A DNA stretch of 64,000 bases from Lumbricus rubellus (Eukaryota; Annelida; Clitellata; Crassiclitellata; Lumbricidae). Made by a program: the position numbers and the translations under genes. The stretch covers positions 22,470,609-22,534,608 of the forward strand of contig OX243828.1 in the NCBI GenBank assembly GCA_945859605.1, in the 5' to 3' direction. This document shows positions 12,361 to 22,090 of this stretch, in pieces; within the stretch, counting starts at the first letter, position 1; every line of letters begins with the position of its first letter. The notes beneath the pieces are model-generated. The model saw only the letters and a program-made list of their open reading frames with translations, had not been told where the DNA came from and ran no database searches.

Positions 12361-12439
12361 TTAACCCCTTCCTTGGGGAAGCCGTATATATACGTCCAAA
12401 ACAGGCTTAAAGCATATAACCCCCCAGGGAAGGGATTAA
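12361..12439. mobile_element. 79-bp TTAA miniature element
   Basis: TTAACCCCTTCCTTGGGG at the left is mirrored by CCCCAGGGAAGGGATTAA-like sequence at the right, with a CGTATATATACG palindrome inside. An inverted copy of the same length is at 19603-19681. TTAA ends and a CCCTTCC-like terminus suggest piggyBac-type mobility. Confidence 0.8.
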
Positions 12440-12778
12440 CTAACTTCAAACTTTGATCCATTCGATAATCATTATTTTCTTCTGCTGCCATGGGAGAACC
12501 CCACCAACAAGACGTATAGTTACTCAGTGACAGTGTCATTTATTGACAATATCTGCATATTGCATAATAATCAGTGCACTGTATTCTGATCCGTCACCAT
12601 TCACACATATTTAAAGTCCGCGTACCTTTTGGATCTGGGCTTACAACAAACATAATTAATTTATAAGGTCTCCACTCTCCACAATTGTCTCTCTCTTCAG
12701 TATGTCTTGCAGCTCTTGCTCTTGTTTTATTTTATTTTAATATTTACCTGTGATTCTATAGAGTAAGCGTGAGGACAT

Positions 12779-12960
12779 GCAGGATGAATTTGCGCGAGTC
12801 AGATTTTGTCATTTCTGCAAAATTTCGACAACTTCCAACATTGTCCAAAACCAAGGCCTGTGCGATTCCATCATCTGCTTAAGACTCATCTGGCTGTCAC
12901 ATCAACAAACTATTTAAAAGATAACTTTCTGAAGCTATATAGCCGCAGAATCATAGGCTC
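12779..12960 (+). promoter_or_regulatory. Orphan promoter module of the peptide cluster
   Basis: It matches the upstream region of genes A, B and C: gatgaattt..cgagtcagattttg, then ATCAACAAACTATTTAAAAG at 12901-12920, then agccgcagaatc. No signal-peptide exon follows; a CT-rich tract comes instead. Confidence 0.65.
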
Positions 12961-13272
12961 CAACCGAAGAAAGGACCCTCTCTTACTCTGTGTCTCTCAA
13001 TATGTTTCTCTTTTCTTTCTTCAGTTCGTTCACGGCCTACATTGCTTTTAAAACCTGCCACGTGTACGATTCCATTTCGGTTATATAATATGATGAAGCA
13101 ATAGGCGTTAAAAATTGAGAATAAACTACGACGCATAAATTTTTTGGCATTTCAGAAAAATGTTTAGGTATTAGCTAACGTCGCAGACTCCATAGTACAC
13201 GGGCTTCTCGAATACATCTTCTGATCCCCACTCATCTGCATAGTTGACGCTACCCAATGCGTATCAACAAAC

Positions 13273-13280
13273 TATTTAAG
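13273..13280 (+). promoter_or_regulatory. TATA-like box of peptide gene B
   Basis: TATTTAAG within the conserved atcaacaaac block, about 50 bp before the ATG-rich start of exon 1. Confidence 0.6.
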
Positions 13281-13328
13281 AGCGGCCAGCCACATAATCA
13301 TGCGCATTAACTGAAGACACTGCTGCTG

Positions 13329-13545
13329 ATGATGACGATGATGATGATGATGAAGAAGAAGAAGAAGATGACGATGATGATGCGACTCTTTTTTGTCCTC
13401 ATTCTTGCTGTGAACGTTGATGCTTTCTGTCACGGCGATGTGATGGACACTTTCTGTCGTCTGAGGGTACCGATGTTCAAAAATGCGTTGAGAGGACAAC
13501 TCTGCCCGTCAGGCAGAGAGAAGAGGAGCGCTGGCTCGATATCTG
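13329..13545 (+). CDS. Peptide gene B exon 1
   Basis: The start lies in an ATG/AAG microsatellite, so at least nine in-frame Met codons precede the hydrophobic core. The Met at 13380, directly before RLFFVLILAV, gives the most normal signal peptide. The exon ends tct g|gtaag, phase 1. Confidence 0.68.
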
Positions 13546-16500
13546 GTAAGACAATGCGTGTCGTCAAACGTCATCGTCATGGTAACCATCGCCTCCGTCA
13601 TTGTCAACGTCATTGTCACTATAATAGCAACACACATAGGCGTAGGGGACATTTCAGCGTTGGGGGGCAAAATGAGACTTTTGCCCGAAAAATGTTTTTC
13701 GTCCGGCCGAAATCTTAAGAAAAATTTCCGTTACGTTTGCCCGAAAATTCTGACGACCTTTTCTAGTCATCCGGCCGAAATCTTCTGAAATTTCCCGTTA
13801 CTTTTTGCCCGAAAGGTTTTTTGTTCGGGCAAGTCTGATTTTTCGGGCAAAAAGACCCGGAAAAATAAAAAAAGTTTAAAAAAATTTAAACTTTTTTTTA
13901 TTTTTTCGGGTCTGCTTGCCCGAAAAATCAGATTTGCCCGAAATTTGGGGGAGCATTTGCCCCCTCTGGACCCCCGCCTCCTACGCCTATGGCAACACAT
14001 CACCAATAGCAACACCCGTCGAATTTCGATCAGACTTCTCATAATAATCGATTACTTGCATCTTGCCTTAATCCGTCGTGGGTAGCCTATAACTTCAGAG
14101 GAGGTTGCACGTAATTTTTCGATTCAAATGAAACGTTTAGGGGAGAGCTGGAGAGAGCAACGTTAACGGTCCAAACAAGATGTTACAGCTAAGCGCTGCA
14201 TGCTAAAAAATACGGTAACATATAATGCAATTTGAACATCGTTTCGTGATTTATAAAGTTAGCTAATAGCCTAAGTATGCTAAGTTAGTAAGTATATCAA
14301 TTTCATGTCCGAACTCTTGTTCGTGGAGTCTTCTTTACAATCAACTGGTAATAAATATGAGCAGGGCTTTTTTAACGTGCAGTTCTACACAAAATGAGCA
14401 GTTCTAAATAAATTTGGGCAGTTGTAGAAGCACTTATGTACAGTTAAAAATTAGAAAAAAATGGCCATTGTCCTACGATAGGAAGTAATTCACCATGGAG
14501 GATGCAGGGGCGTCTATCCCCCCCAACTTAAAAGTGAGTTCATGGCGCCTTCCCCCCCAAGGGGGTGGGTGCGGAAGGGGGACACCCCCTCCCGCCTAGA
14601 TTTTTAAATTTTTTGCTGCGCGAAGTGCGCGTAGGTAACACTTGGAGTGAAAAAAGATGTTTTTACAAATGCAACAATCCAGACCTATCTAATTTTAATT
14701 CAATATACCGTCCGGACATCAGTTCGATAGAGTGGACGGTCGACCAAAAGTCTAAAAGTTCATGAATAAATGAGGTGTTTGCTGAGTGGTCTAGACAGTG
14801 CTGCAAATCGATTGATGATGTCGTTGATGACGATTTTGTCGAGAATGTCTTTCTCAGTTGAGAGAACCAACAATGCCGAAAAGTAGTCGTCAACCATTGT
14901 TGATCGAAGTCTGTTCTTGACGATACGGATACGGCTCATCACCCGTTCCGCACTGCAACTCGATACTGCCAACGTAGATAACACTTTGTACAAAGACGAC
15001 AGATGAGGATACGACGAAATTTGTTGCACAATACGTAGTGGTTTGATGAAACTTTGTTCCATCCATTTGGCATCAGATCCTGGTTCTTCTGAGTCACATT
15101 CACATTCGTCGTCATCATCAGCGACAGCAATCGTCTCAGACTGGTCATGCTTTGCAGTTTGAGTTTGGTGGTCAATTGTGACAACCTGCTCCAAATCGGA
15201 ATACACATCGAGGAAATCGTTTCGCTCTCTGGCAAGTTGGACAGCCGAAAGTCCATAGAACTCGCACAATTCAGCAATGTCATCCTCTGCGACTCGAGTT
15301 CCTTTTGATAAGCTCTTCGGCGTGAATAGTTGTATCTGCTTTAGAAAAAGGAGATTTTCGTCTGAAAACCGATCTTCTAAGGCGACAAGGACGGTATCAA
15401 GGGATCGAAGGTAAACATTAACCTTCAGTGCCTGATCATCGTCAACGACGCGCTCATCCGAACACTGTTCACCTGGCATCTTCTTTGTCTTGCGTTGCCT
15501 CTTCTGATGCAACTTTGGCTCTATACCATGCTTTGCAGCAAATGCTCTAGCATCTGACAGTACCTTCTCCCATGCGTCATCAACAGAACCTCTGCATTTA
15601 CGAAACTGGTTGATGCAGGCTTCGATCAGTGTGGACGCTATTGCGAGATCTGTGCCTACGCCCTGTAGCATCCTGGAGACCGGTCCTGTCACGCTATTTG
15701 GCGTCTTATGGCCGGTAAGCTTATAGACGCTTTGCACAGGTTTTGCTCCAGTTGGGGGGGAATAGGATACTATTTTGTTCATTATCAAATAAATATACTA
15801 CAACAAGTGCAGTGCTAATTTCTTTTTATATGGACAAAAATCTTATGTCCCCCTCAACTGCAATAAATTTATTCCCCCCCCAATTTTTGCAATGGCGCAT
15901 TCCGCGCCATCCCCCCCATAGGATAGACGCCCCTGGGAGGATGGGAAGGGAAAGAAGTTGTGCAGTTCTAAAAATTTCTTTAAAACAGCCCTGAATATGA
16001 GTAGGACTACCACATTCTGGCTACCGATGCACTGCGCAGAAGATTATTGCAAGAGGTATACGCTTATACAATAGAGTGTCGCGGGATGAATACGCAGGAA
16101 CTGACACACCGGGCACAAGACATGGAATCGTGGAAGAAAGCAGTCAAATGCGAAGTGGACACCTACGAGTTTTCAGCCCACGGATCATGAAGAAGAAGAA
16201 GAAAAGGAAGAAGAAGCATATATAATATATTTTATAAGGCTCTTCGTCTTTTTATTCTCGATTGCTCGACTGTTCGAGCATTAAATTGGTGGTGGTGGTG
16301 GTGGTGGTGGTGGTGGTGGTGGTGGTGGTGGTGGTGGTGGTGGTGGTGGTGGTGGTGGTGGTGGTGGTGGTGGTGGTGGTGGTCGTGGTCGTGGTCGTGG
16401 TGGTGGTGGTGGTCGTGGTCGTAATGGAGGTGGCCGTGGTGGTGGTGGTGGTCGCGCCGTCGCGGTGGTTGTGGTGGGGTGGTGATGATGTTGACGATGA

Positions 16501-17393
16501 TGACGATGATGACGACGACGATGACGATGACGATGACAATGATGATGATGATAATGATGACGATGACGATGAAGATGAAGATGAAAATGACGAAGACGAT
16601 GAAAATGATGATGATGATGATGATGATGACGATGACGATGAAGATGAATATGAAGATGACGATGACGATGACGATGAAAATGATGACGACGATGACGAGG
16701 TTGTGCTCTATCATAACGGAATTACATACACTGAACCGCTTTAGTACTTTTAAATGTTAAGGAACTCCATGGGGAAGCAATGAAGAGATCGACAGACTTC
16801 TTTACAAGCTAGAACAGATGAAGAGACAACAAAAACAGCAGCAGCTGAAGATAGAAAAACAGCAGCTACAGACGGAGTCTCCAAAACAGCAGCTACAGAC
16901 GGAGACTCCAAAACAGGAGCTACAGACAGAGACACCAAAACAGCAGCTACAAACGAAGTCTCCAAAACAGCGTCTACAGACAGAGACTCCAAAACAGCAG
17001 CTACAGACAGAGACACCAAAACAGCAGCTACAAACGGAGACTCCAAAACAACGTCTAAAAAAGGAGACTCTAAAACAGCGTCTACAAACAGAGACTCCAA
17101 AACAGCAGCTACAAACGGAGACTCCAAAAGAACAGCTACAGACGGAGACTCCAAAACAGCATCTGCAAACGAAAGCACCAAAAGAGGAGCAGCAACAACC
17201 TTCGTACGTACCGAGGCTCACATTGAGAAACGTTGTGCGGCAGCGAGCATTAGAGAGTTGTTGCGAAGACATTGATTGCTGTCTGCATGACGAGTACTTC
17301 TTCGCTAGAGTCTACGGAATTCTCTGTGGACCTACATGTAGCTATAGAGGTTATTATGCACGCACGCCCTCGTTGTACTGTGATTATCACTGA
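13329..17393 (+). CDS. Peptide gene B: secreted Cys precursor with Q-rich linker
   Basis: Paralogue of A and C, function unknown. Exon 1 is 13329-13545: signal peptide RLFFVLILAVNVDA, then FCHGDVMDTFC...FKNALRGQLC and GREKR. Exon 2 is 16762-17393: GTPWGSNEEIDRL, then about twelve QLQTETPKQ-type units, a basic segment (LRNVVRQR) and CCEDIDCC...VYGILC. A Cys-containing tail of about 19 residues, absent from A and C, follows the last shared cysteine. Splice phase is 1 on both sides. The 3.2-kb intron holds a CATAGGCGTAGG MITE, two nested hAT elements and large GGT/GAT microsatellites, so it is much longer than in A (735 bp) or C. Two cysteine-rich peptides joined by a low-complexity linker suggest proteolytic release, inferred from KR and RxR sites only. 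Confidence 0.68.
13635..13991. mobile_element. CATAGGCGTAGG-family MITE, 357 bp, 8-bp TSD
   Basis: TIR CATAGGCGTAGG is mirrored by CCTACGCCTATG. The TSD GCAACACA is perfect at 13627-13634 and 13992-13999. A strong internal hairpin surrounds a TTTAAAAAAATTTAAA core. It inserted in the intron of gene B after the A/B/C duplication, because the flanking intron sequence matches A and C on either side. Confidence 0.92.
14505..15935 (-). mobile_element. hAT transposon with partial transposase, nested
   Basis: TIRs are CAGGGGCGTCTATCC and its complement GGATAGACGCCCCTG. The TSD GGAGGATG is perfect (14497-14504, 15936-15943) and lies inside the outer MITE. At 1,431 bp it is shorter than a full hAT; only the C-terminal part of the transposase remains. 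Confidence 0.93.
14760..15788 (-). pseudogene. hAT transposase C-terminal fragment (342 codons)
   Basis: The frame is intact but short. Near its end it has LSTLAVSSCSAERVMSRIRI and KNRLRSTMVDDYFSALLVLS, the hAT C-terminal dimerisation domain (SxxxER...LR..M). The preceding part (DDAWEKVLSDARAFAAKHGI, LKVNVYLRSLDTVLVALEDR) resembles the ZMYM/TTF-type hAT group. The N-terminal zinc finger and the first catalytic residues are missing, so it is unlikely to transpose itself. It could still bind element ends if expressed. Confidence 0.85.
16030..16190 (+). pseudogene. Possible LINE C-terminal remnant
   Basis: A frame reading MNTQELTHRAQDMESWKKAV and a stop, then AAG-rich sequence, looks like the last residues of a LINE ORF. 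The fragment is very short. Confidence 0.35.
16285..16705. repeat. (GGT)n then (GAT/GAC)n microsatellite
   Basis: About 200 bp of GGT with CGT variants, then about 210 bp of GAT/GAC/GAA. It lies in the gene B intron close to the exon 2 acceptor. Confidence 0.96.
16762..17393 (+). CDS. Peptide gene B exon 2 (Q-rich repeats, Cys peptide)
   Basis: The acceptor TTAAG at 16761 is aligned with that of gene C. The 27-bp coding repeat encodes QLQTETPKQ and stays in frame throughout. The last shared motif is FFARVYGILC, followed by a Cys-rich tail and TGA. Confidence 0.72.
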
Positions 17394-17399
17394 TGAGGC

Positions 17400-17985
17400 G
17401 CATAATAATTGATCACTGTCTTCCATAATCTTCTTGACCGTAATTTCAACTGTAACTTTTTTAGTATTAGCAATTTACATGTACCATTCAGTCATTATCA
17501 TTTTATTTAGTCATTATCATTTTATTTTTAGTATTAGCAATTTACATGTACCATTCATGAAGCGACGAACCCTCGGATCGAGGATGGTTGAAGACAAGAC
17601 AAGACAATTTACCATTACGCATCATAAAATAGAGTTATAGACTATTAATAGCCTATTAATCGTTGAGTTTACGGATGATGTTTTAAATTAATCTAGGAAT
17701 AAACTCGTCACCTGGAGTGTTTGAGATGTTAGTCATTATTGCTATTTTTGTTTCTCTTCCAACATTTATTATTTTGTTCAGGATTAAAAATTAAACTAAA
17801 AACAGAAGTGTGTTCAAGCTTAGAGTGCGTGATTCTCGACCCCGGTGATTGTTGCAAAGGTACCTCTAAAAGCAACGGCATTAAAGCGTTGCGTGCAGAT
17901 TGAAAGTCTTCGGAAGGGGTATATAGGCTATTTCCCTGGGATCGCCGGAAACTGCGGCACCACCATTATTATTAATTTGTGGGGA
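17400..17985. other. Gene B 3' flank, AT-rich
   Basis: A 26-bp unit (tagtattagcaatttacatg plus taccat) occurs twice (from 17462 and 17528), separated by repeats of agtcattatcattttatt. No gene is recognised. Confidence 0.6.
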
Positions 17986-18475
17986 ACGGTGGCCGATAGA
18001 TGGGGAACGGCAGACAGCTGATGTGAAAACGATGTCCGATTGCTGAGGAATGGTTATCGATTGATGGGGAGCGGCGGACAATTGATAGGGAACGGTGGCC
18101 GATTGATGGGGAGCGGTGGCCGATTGATGGGGAAGGTGACCGATTGATGGGGAAACGGTGGTCGATTAATGGGGAACGGTGGCCGATTGATGGGGAATGG
18201 TAATCGATTGATGGGGAACGTGTACAATTTATGGGGAACGGTGGCCGATTGATGGGGAAGGTGACCGATTGATAGGGAAGGTGACCGATTGATGGAGAAA
18301 CGGTGGTCGATTGATGGGGAACGGTGGCCAATTGATGGGGAAGGTGACCGATTGATGGGGAAGGTGACCGATTGATGGGGAAGGTGACCGATTGATGGGG
18401 AAGGTGACCGATTGATGGAGAAACGGTGATCGATTGATGGGGCACAGTGGCCGATTGATGGGGAATGGTGGGTGG
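17985..18475. repeat. About 20-bp minisatellite, roughly 24 copies
   Basis: The unit is about CCGATTGATGGGGAAcGGTG, with GGTGA variants. It is open in several minus-strand frames (INRSPSPSIGH-type). No promoter, signal or homology suggests a gene. Confidence 0.95.
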
Positions 18476-18599
18476 GTGGTTGGATGAGTGAGTGAACCGG
18501 TGAGTGGGTCTGTGACACATAGTGAGGAAGAGAGCTAAATAGGGCACGTTTACATCACAGCATGATAAACTTTGCCCATTGGTTTTTTGTCATTCCTAA

Positions 18600-18790
18600 A
18601 AATCTCAGAGTGTAAGCCTACACGGCTGGTTCCACAGTGCAAATCCTCCATCATCTATCATCTGATTCCTATTTTTATCGCTGTCGTCACTGCTGCAGAT
18701 CAACAAACTTTTAAAAAAGAAGAACTACCTGAAACCAGCCGCAGAAGCACACGCATTAACTGAAGAAAATCATCCCTCTCTGTCTCTGTC
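18600..18790 (+). promoter_or_regulatory. Second orphan promoter module
   Basis: atcaacaaacttttaaaaaa (18699-18718), then agccgcagaagcac and cattaactgaagaaa, matching the 5' leaders of genes A-C. The coding exon is replaced by a TCTCTGTCTCTG tract. Confidence 0.65.
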
Positions 18791-19077
18791 TCTATCTCCG
18801 TATATGTCTCTGTCGCTGTCTCTGCCTCTTTGTCTGTCTGTCTGTCTCTCTCTCTCCCCCTTTCATGAGCTCGTTTAGGGCCTACTTTACTTTTTAAAAT
18901 CTGTCTCATGATTCAATTCCATACGGTAGGATGAAGTTACCGGCAAGTGCTTAAAAATTCAAGATGAACAGTTACTCTGACGCAAACATTTTTTCCCATT
19001 TCTGGAATTGTTTAAGTTTAAGCCAGCCAACCTGTGAGGTTCCAAAGTGTAAAGTCATCCCACTGCACATCAACAAA

Positions 19078-19088
19078 CTATTTAAAAG
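19078..19088 (+). promoter_or_regulatory. TATA-like box of peptide gene C
   Basis: CTATTTAAAAG in the conserved acatcaacaaa block, about 75 bp before the exon 1 start. Confidence 0.62.
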
Positions 19089-19161
19089 AGGAACTATCTT
19101 AACCCAGCCGCAGAATCTTGCGAATTTACTGAGGACCCTACTGCTGTTGCTGCTGCTGCTG

Positions 19162-19360
19162 ATGATGATGCTGATGATGATGCTGCGCTTCATCTTTGTC
19201 TTTATTCTTGCTGTGGGCGTTGGTGCCTACATTGTGGACGATTGTGCTAGGCATACTATGCTGGACGATTATTGTTATCGGAGTCTATCAGCATTCCGAA
19301 ATGCGTTAAGACATCACTGCTTGACAGACAGAGCGAAGAGGAGTGTCAACTTTGGAACTG
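19162..19360 (+). CDS. Peptide gene C exon 1
   Basis: The ATGATGATGCTGATGATGATG repeat supplies six candidate starts directly before the hydrophobic core. A longer frame exists upstream, but it runs through the TATA block, so 19162 is chosen. Donor act g|gtagga. Confidence 0.7.
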
Positions 19361-21814
19361 GTAGGACAATAATTGTTATAGGTGTTGTTAAACGTCATCG
19401 CCATGGTCATCATCACCTCCGCCATCATCAACTTCATTATCACTAAGCTTATAGCAACAGCACCAACAAAACCACAAAATGTCGATCGGGTTTCTCATAG
19501 TTATTATTGACTTCTATCTTAAGTTTCAGGCCATCGATGACGAATGTTTCGTGCGCGACTTCAGAAGTGCCGTGAGGTCCATGACTTACATATTAAGCTT
19601 ACTTAATCCCTTCCCTGGGGGGTTATATGCTTTAAGCCTGTTTTGGACGTATATATACGTCTTCCCCAGGGAAGGGGTTAATACTTATTGACTTACTTAT
19701 TCATGTAGGATTCTATCTTACTTCAAGAGAGAAAAAACGAATGTTTTGTGCGCGACTTCAGAAGTGCCATATATAAAAATTTCGATTCAAATGGAACGAT
19801 TAGGGAGAGGTGGAAATACGCACCTATACGGACCAAACAAGATGCTGCGGGGTTTTTCTTAACGTGCAATAATTGGACACAAAATGTGCAGTTGTAGAAG
19901 CACATCTGTACAGTTAAAACTAGCAAAACGTCATTGTGCTCCGATTGGAAGTAATTTACCATGGATGATGGGAATGGAAAGAAGGAGTTTTGCAGTCCTA
20001 AAACTCCCTTATTTAATGCAGTCCTGAGATACTGTTAAACACTGCATATTGCAAAACGTGATGGGGTCAATCAATCGCATATATTTATATGGCGCCCATT
20101 AAAGAACTACTCAGAGGCGCTCCCAACCCAGGTCGGTGAAAAAGAAAGTCTTGAGAAGACGATAGAAAGAGCCAGCATGCAGAATCACGGATATGCGTCT
20201 CATGCCACAATCGATATGCAGAGGGTCAAGATTCGGAGAGTCAGGCAGGCAGAAGGTCGGACGGCTAAGGTGGATGATAGGCTACTTAGAGATAAAATGG
20301 TGAACGAGGTGAAAAAAAAGAGGGCGAATAAAGGTAGAATTTGTGGAAGGCAATGTTTTCAGTTTTGAGTGAAAGACCTGCTGAGAGATTGTAAGAGCTT
20401 GGGCGAGTTCGTATAAGATGAATCAGGTATTTGTCATAAAACTGGGGATAGATTTTTCCAAAGAAGCTACGGTTAAGGAGTGATCGGCAAATTTAAGTGA
20501 TGAGAACAACCGTGTCCATCGAAAGTATCCCTACCCGAGTGCATATTATAGTTAAGCAACATTTAGGACGCCACCCATCAGATATAATAATTAGGCTAAT
20601 TATTATGTTTGGCCTAGCATAACACAGCGCATAACATAACATGGTCTATCATGACATAATCACTTCACATAAGATGGCTTATCATAACACATAGCATCAT
20701 ATAATAATTATGGCCTCTCATGACATAATCACTTCACAAGATATGGCTTATCATAACACTTCGCACCACTTGTTATTAAGGCTTGTCATGACTCATCACA
20801 CAACGCATCTGCATTCACTGAACTGCTTTGGTTCTTTTGACTGTTAAAGGATATACTATATTACATGTAATTTCAGCGGAAGAAGCTGAACGTCTTGGCC
20901 TCCAAGACATGCCAATGCTGCAGAGAATACAAACAAAGCATGAGCTGCAGATGAAGTCTGACAAAGAACAGCTACAGACAAAGATAGACAAAGAGCAGCA
21001 GCACCTGAAGACAGAAAAAGAACAGATACAGGCGGATATAGACAAAGAACAGCAGCAGCTGAAGATAGACAAAGAACAGCTACAGACGAAGACAGAAAAA
21101 GAACAGCTACAGACGGATATAGACAAAGAACAGCAGCAGCTGAAGATAGACAAAGAACAGCTACAGACGAAGACAGAAAAAGAACATCTACAGACAGATA
21201 TAGACAAAGAACAGCAGCAGCTGAAGATAGAAAACGAACAGCAGCAGCTGAAGATAGAAAACGAACAGCTACAGACGAAGACCGAAAAAGAACAGCTACA
21301 GACAGATATAGACAAAGAACAGCAGCAGCTGAAGATAGAAAAAGAACAGCTACAGACGGAGACTCCGAAACAGCAGCTACAGACAGAGACTCCAAACCAG
21401 CAGCTACAGACGGAGACTCCAAAACAGCAGCTACAAACAGAAACACCAAAACAGCAGCTACAGACGGAGACTCCAAAACAGCAGATACAAACCGAAACAC
21501 TAAAACAGCAGCTACAGACAGAGACTCCAAAACAGCAGCTACAGACAGAGACTCCAAAACAGCAGCTACAAACAGAAACACCAAAACAGCAGCTACAGAC
21601 AGAGACTCCAAAACAGCAACTGCAACACAGCACCAGAGTGGTCCGTCTCGTGCCACAGCCTGGTCCACCGAGGTGGAGTCACATGTCCGGTTCACTTAAG
21701 CAGACAGTACTCGGGATTTGCTGCAGAGATGTCGATCGCTGTATGCGCGCGGAAACCTTCTTTAGAACCTACCACATTCTCTGTACAGAAACAGGTTGGA
21801 GAGGTCTCCCTTAA
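19162..21814 (+). CDS. Peptide gene C: secreted Cys precursor, longest Q-rich linker
   Basis: Third paralogue, function unknown. Exon 1 (19162-19360) encodes signal LRFIFVFILAVGVGA and a peptide with three cysteines (DDCARHTMLDDYC, FRNALRHHC) followed by AKR. Exon 2 (20850-21814) begins GYTILHVISAEEAERL, has a charged coiled-coil-like part with KEQLQTDIDKEQQQLKI units, then QLQTETPKQ units, and ends GICCRDVDRC...TYHILC plus ten residues. Phase-1 intron. The alternative acceptor TTTCAG at 20876 is also in frame; 20849 is preferred because it aligns with gene B. Polyadenylation signal AATAAA at 21849-21854. Heptad-like K/E/Q content suggests an extended helix for the linker, by composition only. 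It could be a two-chain hormone-like precursor or another secreted peptide. Confidence 0.7.
19603..19681. mobile_element. 79-bp TTAA miniature element (inverted copy)
   Basis: Same length as the element at 12361-12439 and nearly its reverse complement. TTAA is at both ends. It lies in the gene C intron. Confidence 0.82.
19848..20026. mobile_element. hAT MITE related to the outer element at 14362
   Basis: The body matches (gtgcagttgtagaagcac, gtaatttaccatgg). The TSD is agatgctg/agatactg (7 of 8). The left end is degenerate (CGGGGTTTTTC). Confidence 0.75.
20075..20130 (+). repeat. Dispersed TATATGGCGCC repeat arm
   Basis: Arm of the TATAGCGCC family (ctcagaggcgctccc), in the gene C intron. 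Confidence 0.6.
20575..20800 (+). repeat. Degenerate GGCCTATCATAACACAT intronic repeats
   Basis: Counterpart of the repeats in the gene A intron. It ends just before the conserved gcatctgcattcactgaact that precedes exon 2. Confidence 0.7.
20850..21814 (+). CDS. Peptide gene C exon 2 (K/E/Q-rich linker, Cys peptide)
   Basis: 321 full codons plus the stop. There are two repeat classes: a longer unit with DIDKEQQQLKI, and about eleven QLQTETPKQ units (9 residues, 27 bp). The last four cysteines fit CC-x5-C-x13-C. Confidence 0.75.
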
Positions 21815-21984
21815 AGCAGGCACTGACGGCAACACGATTGAAGCGCCTAATAAACTCTTACCCAGGTTACCCTGTCTGATCTGATCCCCTCCACTTTCCA
21901 ATTCCCGACCCAAAACGACGACACCCGTCTCAGCAGCTGTTCCGCCCCTCTGATCCTGTGGCAACTGTACTCAGACCTCCTTTG

Positions 21985-22090
21985 GACTACTCTTACTCGG
22001 CGCAGCTCTCGTGAATAAACTGATGCCCTGCGCATGGCTTTCGAGAAGCGCTTAAGAAGTTTGGAGATTACCATCAGGATTATGATCAAT
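21985..22090. repeat. Arm of a dispersed hairpin repeat
   Basis: ctcgtgaataaactgatgcc...ggctttcgagaagcgctt...ggagattacc matches one arm of the hairpin element at 46488-46714. Confidence 0.65.

Larger units (their letters stand above)
14362..15993. mobile_element. hAT MITE split by a second hAT element
   Basis: The outer ends CAGGGCTTTTTTAA and (reversed) CAGGGCTGTTTTAA are flanked by a perfect 8-bp TSD AATATGAG (14354-14361, 15994-16001). Without the inner insertion the element is about 190 bp, like its relative at 19848-20026. Confidence 0.9.

Noticed and set aside
17972..18547. Minus-strand frame of 191 codons, INRSPSPSIGH repeats
   Set aside because: It is produced by the 20-bp minisatellite. 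No start context, splice sites or family similarity.
18964..19161. Longer N terminus for peptide gene C from the ATG at 18964
   Set aside because: The extension would run through the conserved TATA-like block and has no counterpart in gene B. The signal peptide starts naturally at 19162.
20815..21695. Minus-strand Cys/Val/Ser-rich frames opposite gene C exon 2
   Set aside because: Shadow of the QLQTETPKQ coding repeat. The plus strand has the splice phase, conserved C terminus and polyadenylation signal.
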